The translations under genes and the position numbers were made by a program. The notes below the pieces were generated by a model. That model ran no database searches, had not been told where the DNA came from, and saw only the letters and a program-made list of their open reading frames with translations. A stretch of 64,000 nucleotides of DNA from Candidatus Bathyarchaeota archaeon (GTDB taxonomy: Archaea; Thermoproteota; Bathyarchaeia; Bathyarchaeales; Bathycorpusculaceae): assembly GCA_026014585.1 (NCBI GenBank), contig JAOZIA010000022.1:248001-312000 (forward strand), given 5' to 3'. Position 1 is the first letter of the stretch. Each line of letters opens with the position of its first letter. Shown piece after piece: positions 26,557 to 33,656 of this stretch.

Positions 26557-27744
26557 TTACTTGTAGTTGCGTGCAAAGATGTATGTGTCTGTAGGACTGT
26601 ACTGACCGTCAGCGTTCATGTCGACATAGGGGTTAAGTAAGCTTGAACCATAATTGCCTGCAAAGTAGTATAGATCTAATGGTGAAATCGCGTTGTCAGG
26701 GATGTACTGAGTCTGACCTGGGCGTGCTCCGTTACCTGTACTGATGTCGCTTGTGAAGTCGTCGCGTAGCATGTTCATGTAGCCTTCACCTGAAACGAAG
26801 TTCTCTTCACATAGATCTTCGACGTATGCGTAGTCACCTTGGTAGTCAGGGTTGGTTGCGTTTGGCAGTTTCATGAAGCTGATCCAAACTGATTGAGCTG
26901 CATCTTCTGAGCCAACTGCTGGAATGCCGTCAGTGAGGTGCCAGAGGTTGCGGATTGGTGTGTATAGACCTGCAAGAACGTTTGCTTCTGTTGGTTCGTA
27001 GTATTCGCCTTCGGCTGCGTTGTAGATGTTAATTGGGTAGAGTCCACCGAGGTGGAGGAAGCCCATGCCGATGAAAGCAATTGAATAGTCTTTAGTAGCA
27101 CCTGTTGTCATGTGGTTGTAAACGTCAATGTTGTTTGGCAGTTCTGTGAATGGAGTAGTTATGTCTGTAAGTTCTAGATCTTCTGGGTCAAGGAAGAAGT
27201 TATAGAAGCAGTCAGTAGTTCCGGATTCAAGGTCGCGTACGACTCTGTCGATTGGAGTTGCTGGTGCAGTGCCGACAAGGTAGCCTGCTGGAAGATCATC
27301 CCAGTTGGTGTAACCGCCGCAGTAAATGTCTGCAACTTCTTGCGTTGTTAGGTCTGTTTTCAGCCAGTTGTTGCCAGGACCGATAAGAATTGCAATGCTG
27401 TCAATACCTATAGACCAGATTTGAGCGTTATCAGCACCAGATAGGGCCCATTCAGTTGATTTGGGAAGCCTTGACATTGAACCGACGTCAGAGTAAGGCG
27501 TATCTACCTGATAAACACCTGGAAAAGCACCGCCGCTTCCGCCTGAATTGACCTCAACAGAAGTAATTGCAGGATAATGGTTCATAAAAGCAGTTTTTGC
27601 AGCCATAGAGACTGGATAAACTGTTGAAGAACCTCTCGTTACTAATTCGTGTGATGTTAGCAAAGCCTGTACTGGACCGACCATTGCAAAAGCCATTAAT
27701 GCAATCAAAGCTATAGCAACAATAGATTTTTTAATAGGTGTCAA
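26557..27744 (-). CDS. pstS: Phosphate-binding protein PstS with C-terminal dockerin-like module
   Basis: An exported PstS-type solute-binding protein of 395 residues that captures phosphate for PstCAB. Phosphate-site motifs are visible: RGSSTVYPVS, NSGGSGGAFPGV and RDLESGTTDCF. The last 50 residues are not part of the PstS fold. They hold a canonical dockerin calcium loop D375-x-N377-x-D379-G...D386 followed by TYIFARNY. A degenerate first repeat (D350...D357, LYYFAGNY) precedes it. No lipobox or C-terminal membrane helix is seen, so the protein needs another anchor; three cohesin-type surface proteins are next door. The start is TTG 27744 with an AGGAGAAAGG site. PstS identity is sure; the dockerin call is strong from the motif. 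Confidence 0.88.
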   Translation of the reverse strand: MTPIKKSIVAIALIALMAFAMVGPVQALLTSHELVTRGSSTVYPVSMAAKTAFMNHYPAITSVEVNSGGSGGAFPGVYQVDTPYSDVGSMSRLPKSTEWALSGADNAQIWSIGIDSIAILIGPGNNWLKTDLTTQEVADIYCGGYTNWDDLPAGYLVGTAPATPIDRVVRDLESGTTDCFYNFFLDPEDLELTDITTPFTELPNNIDVYNHMTTGATKDYSIAFIGMGFLHLGGLYPINIYNAAEGEYYEPTEANVLAGLYTPIRNLWHLTDGIPAVGSEDAAQSVWISFMKLPNATNPDYQGDYAYVEDLCEENFVSGEGYMNMLRDDFTSDISTGNGARPGQTQYIPDNAISPLDLYYFAGNYGSSLLNPYVDMNADGQYSPTDTYIFARNYK

Positions 27745-28063
27745 TTTGTTTCCTTTCTCCTTTTGTTTTTGAACGATTTCCGTTCGAGCTAACGACCGGT
27801 GTTTCGTTCGAGGAGTCTTATCGGGTAGCGAGAATATTTTGGTTGTCGATTTAAATTACGTATAACTATTTAGGCTAAGTTTTATCGATAGAAAACGATT
27901 TTAAAAATGAAAAAAGCAACTTTTGCTATAGCCACTTTAGATGGAATAGAGTCTATTGTAAATAAATAGGATACCAATATTTTGTTGCAAGGATATTTTG
28001 AGCCTGTATTTATAAGGGAGAGAGCAAGGAGAGAGGAAAACGACAACAGGAAACAATAAGGCA
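27745..28063. promoter_or_regulatory. Divergent pstS-pstC control region
   Basis: About 320 bases between the divergent pstS and pstC genes. Near pstS it contains an inverted repeat GAACG-atttc-CGTTC (27771-27785) and two direct copies of CGTTCGAG (27781-27788 and 27805-27812). TTATCGATAGAAAACG at 27882-27897 resembles the motif upstream of phoU. Near pstC is the palindrome AATAGAGTCTATT (27945-27957). No credible gene lies here. Confidence 0.5.
27945..27957. promoter_or_regulatory. Candidate phosphate-regulon palindrome upstream of pstC
   Basis: AATAGA-G-TCTATT is a 6-bp inverted repeat around one base. Twelve consecutive bases (ATAGAGTCTATT) are identical to 33401-33412 upstream of the polyphosphate kinase gene. 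It lies about 110-135 bases ahead of pstC. Confidence 0.45.
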
Positions 28064-28090
28064 CTGAAAGAAAAGTTAATCAAATACATT

Positions 28091-28936
28091 TTGTTTGCTT
28101 GTGCGGCTTCCTCAATACTAATAGTTTTCTCCATACTTGGCATAATTTTATCCATCGGATATTCTCAACTGATTGATTGGTTTGCTAACGGTTTTGGAAT
28201 GGTCTGGTTTCCTGATTATGGAAACGCTGGAGAGTATGGCATAATTCCATATATTTTTAGTACCGTTTATGTCGGTGTCGGGGCAATAGCATTTGCAGCT
28301 ATCATAGGCATCCCCTGTGCAATATATTTATCCGAGTTTGCTGGATCAAAATTTAGAAATTTAGTTAAACCAAGTTTAGAAATGCTCACAGGTTTTCCAT
28401 CTATAATTATTGGTTACATAGGTTTCGCTTTACTGGTACCACTTTTAACTAGATATTCTGGCCAACCTTTTGTAAGCACATTAGCAGGCTGGATCCTCCT
28501 TGGCATAATGGCGCTTCCAATTATAACAACAGTTTCAGAAGATGCAATAAGAAGAGTACCCAATGACCTTAGAGAAGCATCACTGGGGGTAGGAGCAACC
28601 AAATGGCAAACCACCATCAAAGTTTTACTGCCTTCCGCAAAACCCGGAATCTTAGCTTCGGTTCTACTTGGTTTAGGAGAAGCAATCGGTGAAGTAATGG
28701 CAATAAGTATGATAATGCCAGTGGTATATGGACCAACCATTACCTTAAACCCATTTACCAAAACATGCGTTTTGACACCGTTAATACTTCAAATCACGGA
28801 CAATGAAATAGGAACCACCGGAAACAACTTTTGGTATGCAATCGGTGGTGTAGCATTTATTCTCTTTGTAATGTGCGCTTTACTAAACATAGCTATACGA
28901 TTCTTAACCAAAAAAGGAACCGCGAGGGAACAGTGA
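28091..28936 (+). CDS. pstC: Phosphate ABC transporter permease PstC
   Basis: A 281-residue permease with six membrane helices forming half of the phosphate channel. The cytoplasmic coupling loop EDAIRRVPNDLREASLGVGATKWQT contacts PstB. TTG 28091 is the first ordinary start but has no ribosome binding site and falls inside the first helix. The frame continues upstream as LKEKLIKYI from a CTG at 28064, which would restore the usual basic N terminus. Only one base separates it from pstA. Confidence 0.93.
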   Translation: MFACAASSILIVFSILGIILSIGYSQLIDWFANGFGMVWFPDYGNAGEYGIIPYIFSTVYVGVGAIAFAAIIGIPCAIYLSEFAGSKFRNLVKPSLEMLTGFPSIIIGYIGFALLVPLLTRYSGQPFVSTLAGWILLGIMALPIITTVSEDAIRRVPNDLREASLGVGATKWQTTIKVLLPSAKPGILASVLLGLGEAIGEVMAISMIMPVVYGPTITLNPFTKTCVLTPLILQITDNEIGTTGNNFWYAIGGVAFILFVMCALLNIAIRFLTKKGTAREQ

Positions 28937-28937
28937 A

Positions 28938-30284
28938 ATGACTCAATTAATTAGCCCAAAACGAATCAGCCACTATTTCAGGAATAAAAAAATAGACAAT
29001 ATTGTGGCAGGACTGCTCATATTTATTGTCGCAGGCATTTTTGCATATTTTGCCTTTTCTAAAATCCTATATATGTCATCTCAAGCGGATTACGTGGATC
29101 TCTTCGGATGGGTTTCATACTTTAATTTCTATATGCAAGACACCATAGTGGGAGCATTAATGATAGTACCCATTATTGGCTTTTTTGCATTAGGATACTT
29201 ACTAATTGAAGCGCATCCGATGGCATGGAAAATAACATATGGAGTAGCCATAATCGCAGCTGTTTTAACTGCCACAGGATTAATAGATCAAATGTTTACA
29301 ATACCTGTTGCTTTACTAAGCACAGTCGCAGCATCCATTAATCTTTATAATAAAAGAAAGTCACAGCAAACGGCAAAAATCAGTTCATCAATAATTACAG
29401 AAAATATTGCTAAATTAGGCTTACAAGTCTCAGGAGTTTTATGCATCTTTATTCTTTTTGGATTTATACTTTATGTGTTTGTTAGAGGCTCCATATACAT
29501 AAGTTTTGATTTCATTACTGGACCATGGAGCTATGACCTTCTTAGAACTTCTATGTTAGCAGGTGACCCGAACTTAGGAGGCATATTCATATTCATTTTA
29601 GGTTCACTATTACTGGTTGCACTTTGTGAAGCAGTATCCATCCCGCTGGGACTTTGCTCAGCAATTTATCTATCGGAATATGCCCCACAGAACAAAATTA
29701 CAGGAACCATCCGTTTTTTCATAGAAACTTTAGCTGGCATCCCATCAGTTGTTATAGGATTAGTGGGATACGCGATATTTTGTAATTTTTTTGGATGGAA
29801 GGAGTGCCTCTTGGCAGGTAGCCTATCATTAATGATGATGACTATACCGTGGAACATAAGAGTGAGCGAAGAGGCAATAAAATCTGTTCCACAAAGTTAT
29901 CGTGAAGGCGCATACGCCCTTGGCGCAACTAAATCTCAAACTATTGGAAAAATAATTTTGTATGCTTCGAGCCCAGGAGTAATCACAGGAATCATCCTAG
30001 GCATAGGGGGAGCCATTGGAGAAACCGCGGTTCTTCTTCTCACTTCAGGCCATGTAATACCAGACGCGTTTCCAACTAATATTATCGGCGACAAGGTTCC
30101 AGCGCTGACTGTTTGGATAGAGAAGATAAGGTCTCTTATGGCTTCAGGTGGCGTTAACGTGGCTAATGCAGAGAATCTGGCTTTCTCCGCCGCATCTGTG
30201 CTAATAGGAATTTTCATGATTATTTGCATTACTGGGTTGTGGCTTAGAAATCGTTTAAATAAAAAAATAACTGGGCAAACATGA
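28938..30284 (+). CDS. pstA: Phosphate ABC transporter permease PstA with extended N terminus
   Basis: The C-terminal 290 residues are a standard PstA permease, with the coupling loop SEEAIKSVPQSYREGAYALGATKSQT and the final IGETAVLLLTSG segment. The total length is 448, far longer than the usual 280-300. About 150 extra N-terminal residues hold four more membrane helices (about 23-45, 68-88, 98-115, 118-137) ending in a basic loop. The start ATG has a GAGGGAA site and follows pstC by one base. The extension may be a regulatory or partner-binding part; its function is unknown. Confidence 0.93.
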   Translation: MTQLISPKRISHYFRNKKIDNIVAGLLIFIVAGIFAYFAFSKILYMSSQADYVDLFGWVSYFNFYMQDTIVGALMIVPIIGFFALGYLLIEAHPMAWKITYGVAIIAAVLTATGLIDQMFTIPVALLSTVAASINLYNKRKSQQTAKISSSIITENIAKLGLQVSGVLCIFILFGFILYVFVRGSIYISFDFITGPWSYDLLRTSMLAGDPNLGGIFIFILGSLLLVALCEAVSIPLGLCSAIYLSEYAPQNKITGTIRFFIETLAGIPSVVIGLVGYAIFCNFFGWKECLLAGSLSLMMMTIPWNIRVSEEAIKSVPQSYREGAYALGATKSQTIGKIILYASSPGVITGIILGIGGAIGETAVLLLTSGHVIPDAFPTNIIGDKVPALTVWIEKIRSLMASGGVNVANAENLAFSAASVLIGIFMIICITGLWLRNRLNKKITGQT

Positions 30285-30293
30285 GGAAAAAAC

Positions 30294-31676
30294 ATGAAAA
30301 AAATGAAAAAACAATGCATAACAAGCCTTTTGCTAGTGCTGTCTTTAGCACTATGCATTATTCAAACCGTAAATCCCGTTAACTGTGACACTACACCACA
30401 AGAGTGGGGACTAAACCTCCAGATTCAAAACGGAACAGCAACAACTCACCCCTTTGACGAGGTACAATTAACAGCAAATGTAACCTACGGGGGCGTAAAC
30501 CAACCTGATGTGCTTGTCACATTTAAGCTTCAAGGACCAGATGCCACCGGCAAAGCAGTCAACATCACAAGAATCATAAGCACGGATGCCAACGGTGTGG
30601 CTTCATGGTCATTCCGCGTTCCGATTGAAGGTCAAGACCCATTCACAGGCAACTGGACAGGCATTGCTGTGATACAGACTGAAAATGGGACGTTGGAGGA
30701 GGATGTTAGTTTTAATGCAGATTGGAGTATGGAAATCACTTCTATTCGCCTTATAGATATAGAGGGAGAAAGTCAAACAAGCTTTTACACAGGCGAAATA
30801 ATTGAAACGCAAATTACAATCGAAAACAAGGAAGCTCAAGCAAAAACTGTAAACATAAATGTTGATATGGAGGATTCCACAGGCAAAATAGTAAACCAAA
30901 CAAGCCTTCAAAATGTCCAAATACAGCAAAACACCACCATAGTCCCAGCAACCATTCAACTCCCCAATAACACCCCAGAAGGATTAACCAAAATTAACGT
31001 GGGAATATGTTCAGGAACTTTTGAAAACATAAGCATCCCAGTGGCTGAAAATAAAACGAAAACATTCTCAACATTAAGCATGCATAATGAACCCACCTCA
31101 TCTCCAAGCAGTAGCTCTTCACCAACGCCAACAGCAACACCTCCAGAAGAAAATGCGATTAGCCTATTTTCGTGGCTTTTAGTGGCAACGGGAATATTCA
31201 CGTTTACGGCACTGTTCTTTTTCCTTAGAAGAAAACCCACAGGAAAACTGGACATTGCTATGCCAAGCTTACCAGTTTCAAGCACAACATTAACTTCTTC
31301 TCCGCCACCAGACAACCCCTTCACGCCAACTCTGCAACCAGAGATTGCCTCAGCCCCCGTAATGGAAGCTAAACTACCTGAAGAACCAAAAATTGACGTT
31401 ACACTGTTTCAGGAACAAGGGTCCCAAACAGTACTGGCTCAGTTGTCTAAAATTTCAAGCAGTGTCGAAAAAATCCAAGCCATGAGAATTGCGCTTAATT
31501 TAGAAAAGCAACAGCTTGTCAAAGATTTGGGGATTCTTAACTTGTCAATTGAGGAGCAAGAGAAAGTGGTTAAAAAATACTTTGAAACGATAAGAGAAAA
31601 AATAGTAAACATAGAAGGGCAACTAACCAGCGAGGACACGCAGACAGAACCTAAAGAAGAACAAGACAACAACTGA
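30294..31676 (+). CDS. Membrane-spanning surface protein with cytoplasmic coiled coil, end of pst operon
   Basis: A 460-residue protein: signal peptide (about 1-31), two Ig-like outer domains (about 35-145, invasin/Big_1-like, and 150-250), a Ser/Thr/Pro linker (about 262-285) and a membrane helix (about 288-308). A cytoplasmic part of about 150 residues ends in a strongly predicted coiled coil (about 365-445, e.g. LNLEKQQLVKDLGILNL). It starts 9 bases after pstA, so it is co-transcribed with the transporter. An outer sensing or docking part linked to a cytoplasmic helix could connect the surface with Pst, PhoU or polyphosphate. Family not recognised. Confidence 0.7.
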   Translation: MKKMKKQCITSLLLVLSLALCIIQTVNPVNCDTTPQEWGLNLQIQNGTATTHPFDEVQLTANVTYGGVNQPDVLVTFKLQGPDATGKAVNITRIISTDANGVASWSFRVPIEGQDPFTGNWTGIAVIQTENGTLEEDVSFNADWSMEITSIRLIDIEGESQTSFYTGEIIETQITIENKEAQAKTVNINVDMEDSTGKIVNQTSLQNVQIQQNTTIVPATIQLPNNTPEGLTKINVGICSGTFENISIPVAENKTKTFSTLSMHNEPTSSPSSSSSPTPTATPPEENAISLFSWLLVATGIFTFTALFFFLRRKPTGKLDIAMPSLPVSSTTLTSSPPPDNPFTPTLQPEIASAPVMEAKLPEEPKIDVTLFQEQGSQTVLAQLSKISSSVEKIQAMRIALNLEKQQLVKDLGILNLSIEEQEKVVKKYFETIREKIVNIEGQLTSEDTQTEPKEEQDNN

Positions 31677-31888
31677 CCAACTAACCCTCTTTGCTATCGA
31701 CAGCTCCTTCCCCTTTTATATTGGCAGACCCAAAGAGGCTTTGAATACGTAAAAACTGTCAATTGCATCGATTCTTTTTCATAGTTTGCAGCACTTATCA
31801 CTTATTCAGGCATCTATATAGTTACTTAATTTTATGTCAGCACTTCTTATTTTGATGCCAGCCTTATTTTTTATGGTGAGAAATAACA

Positions 31889-32083
31889 ATGATAAAAGCG
31901 TTAGAAACAGTAACGTTTACCTGTCCAGAATGTTTGGAAGAATTTGAGTTCGACGCGGTTCAAGAACACCAATTTGTACCCTGCCCACTTTGCGGAATTG
32001 ACTGCATCACTGTCCGAGAAGGGCAAAATATTCAACTTCAATGTTTTGAAGCCTGCATCCAAGAAGCCAAACCAAGAAAATAA
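31889..32083 (+). CDS. Small zinc-ribbon protein
   Basis: A 64-residue protein with one Cys4 zinc ribbon: CPEC near residue 11 and CPLC near residue 34, plus two later cysteines in the tail. Such small ribbons bind nucleic acid or act as adaptors. It is followed by a second small zinc-ribbon gene on the same strand. Confidence 0.7.
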   Translation: MIKALETVTFTCPECLEEFEFDAVQEHQFVPCPLCGIDCITVREGQNIQLQCFEACIQEAKPRK

Positions 32084-32104
32084 TACACGCGGTAGGTGAA
32101 AAAG

Positions 32105-32281
32105 ATGAAGGTTAAATGTGCAGGCTGTCAGAAGAATTTTGAGGTACACACTGAAATCTTTTCCGACTACGACATAATTATGTGCCCTGTATGTGAGCTT
32201 GAACATCAAATAATTAAAAAAGGAAACAATACAAGAGTTGAAGTTCTCCAACACGTAGTACCGGTTTCCCGTCTTTACTAA
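32105..32281 (+). CDS. Small zinc-ribbon protein
   Basis: A 58-residue protein beginning MKVKCAGCQKNFEVHTEI, with CxxC at the N terminus and CPVC 25 residues later: a minimal zinc ribbon. The start at ATG 32105 has GGTAGGTG just upstream; the frame also opens at GTG 32096. It lies 22 bases after a similar gene, to which it may be related by duplication. Role unknown. Confidence 0.7.
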   Translation: MKVKCAGCQKNFEVHTEIFSDYDIIMCPVCELEHQIIKKGNNTRVEVLQHVVPVSRLY

Positions 32282-32340
32282 ACTGGCAGAGTTTTTGGGT
32301 TCCGCGAAGTTTTTAACTTAAAAAGGCTCTTCGGGTATGT

Positions 32341-32871
32341 ATGAAAGAAACTGAAGTGAAAATTTTAGAAGTTAACAGAGAAAAAATCGAAAAAACTCTG
32401 GCAGCTTTGGGTGCCATTAAAGTGTTTGATGGAGAATTGTTAACGTTGTTTTTTGATTTTCAAGATGGCAGAATCCGAAAAAAAAGAAATGTGTTGCGTT
32501 TGAGGAAAGAGCCTGAAAAGGTTGAGTTAACTTTTAAGAAGGCGCGGTTTGAGGAAAAAGCTAAGGTCGCTCAAGAGGTTTCAGTTAATGTTTCAGATGC
32601 GGATGCAATAACCGAAATTTTGCAGGAAATTGGTTTAGAAGTTACTGGAGAAATGCAAAAACACCGAACCAGCTACAAGTTTGAGGGTGCTCGTTTTGAT
32701 ATTGATAAGTATGGAGGAGTCTACGGGTTTATTCCAGAGTTTATGGAAATAGAAGGTAGCCTCAAAGAAATAAGAAAATATGCAGAAATGTTGGGTTTCC
32801 AAGAAAAAGATTGCTTTACCTGGTCAACTGACGAGTTAATACGGCATTATTATGAAAAACAAAATAGATAG
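32341..32871 (+). CDS. CYTH-domain protein (CyaB/thiamine-triphosphatase-like)
   Basis: A 176-residue single-domain CYTH protein. The hallmark ExExK motif is ETEVKI at the N terminus, followed by alternating basic and acidic residues of the triphosphate tunnel (IRKKRNVLRLRKEPEKVELTFKKA) and DIDKYGG. CYTH enzymes hydrolyse inorganic triphosphate, thiamine triphosphate or polyphosphate, or cyclise ATP with metal. Its place just before the PPK/CHAD/Ppx genes favours tri- or polyphosphate as substrate. A TATA-like TTTTTAACTTAAAAAG lies about 30 bases upstream. Confidence 0.9.
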   Translation: MKETEVKILEVNREKIEKTLAALGAIKVFDGELLTLFFDFQDGRIRKKRNVLRLRKEPEKVELTFKKARFEEKAKVAQEVSVNVSDADAITEILQEIGLEVTGEMQKHRTSYKFEGARFDIDKYGGVYGFIPEFMEIEGSLKEIRKYAEMLGFQEKDCFTWSTDELIRHYYEKQNR

Positions 32872-32879
32872 AAGGAAGT

Positions 32880-33344
32880 TTAGGGAACGGTTTTGGGTTT
32901 TGGTTTTTGGGCAGGTTTCTTCTTAACAGGTTTGGCTGCAGCAACGGGCTTGGGTTTTTGAACTGGCTTTTTTGGAGTGTTCCAAGCGGGGTATTTACCG
33001 TGTTCTTTCTTAAAGTTCTCAAGTAGCGCTTGTTGGGCTACTTTTGGCTTGTCGCTTTCCATCCAGCTTACTGAAACTTTTTCCATGCAGCCATCTTTTG
33101 TTAGCATTGAATGTATTTTTCTGGATGATTTGCTGCCGTATCCTGCAAGGTAGCCGCCGAAGATTCTTTTGGCGGGTTTTTTGGATTTGCCTATGTAGAG
33201 GATATCAGAGGGGTTTTTTCCTGTAATTGTTGAATCAATTAGAATGATGACGCCGCTTTTGTCGGCGGGTATAGATGAGAAGGTTAATGACTTGATGGAT
33301 GTAAATTCCTTGAAGCCTTTTTCCTTTAAAGTTGATGAGTTCAT
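32880..33344 (-). CDS. GIY-YIG-like nuclease domain protein with Lys/Pro tail
   Basis: A 154-residue protein. Residues about 25-115 fit a divergent GIY-YIG fold: GVIILIDST as the first strand, ILYIGKSKKPAKRI as the YIG motif with the downstream Arg, and ALLENFKKEHG with the catalytic-type Glu. The last 35 residues are a low-complexity KPxPK repeat that could bind nucleic acid. It is convergent with the CYTH gene. Substrate unknown; the domain call is fairly good but the sequence is diverged. Confidence 0.6.
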   Translation of the reverse strand: MNSSTLKEKGFKEFTSIKSLTFSSIPADKSGVIILIDSTITGKNPSDILYIGKSKKPAKRIFGGYLAGYGSKSSRKIHSMLTKDGCMEKVSVSWMESDKPKVAQQALLENFKKEHGKYPAWNTPKKPVQKPKPVAAAKPVKKKPAQKPKPKTVP

Positions 33345-33656
33345 ATATTTTTAGTTACAGTTAGAAGATTTAACCATTGCTATATAGCATATATACAACT
33401 ATAGAGTCTATTTTCGAAGCATTAATGACAAATAACACAAAAAATCAATGCAGAGTGAAAATAATAAATGGATAAAAAAATGCCACTCTTCATGTACGAA
33501 ACTTTTGCAGTTCAAAAACCAAGAGTCAGGGATGCCTACGAATTACCTAAACACAAACGTTGCTAAACCAGTAAATTTGATAAACAATAAAAACGCGTTT
33601 GCCCTAATGATATGCACAGAATATAGCAACACAGGTTTCTGGTAGGGTCACAGCAC
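33345..33656. other. Upstream region of the polyphosphate operon
   Basis: About 310 AT-rich bases between the divergent GIY-YIG-like gene and ppk. It contains the palindrome ATAGAGTCTAT at 33401-33411 and a CTATATAGCATATATA stretch that could be a TATA element. A 65-codon ORF at 33448-33645 has no supporting features and is not called. Confidence 0.4.
33401..33412. promoter_or_regulatory. Candidate phosphate-regulon palindrome upstream of ppk
   Basis: ATAGAGTCTATT is identical over 12 bases to 27946-27957 upstream of pstC. It is a 5-bp inverted repeat around one base, about 245 bases ahead of the ppk start. Shared placement near two phosphate operons suggests a common regulator. Confidence 0.45.

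Noticed and set aside
22832-27744. A cellulosome-like enzyme complex
   Set aside because: Cohesin-type proteins are present, but the only glycosidase in the window (8621-9805) has no dockerin; the dockerin-like module is on a phosphate-binding protein.
33448-33645. A 65-codon plus-strand ORF ahead of ppk
   Set aside because: Low-complexity Asn/Lys-rich content, no ribosome binding site, and it occupies the likely control region of the polyphosphate operon.
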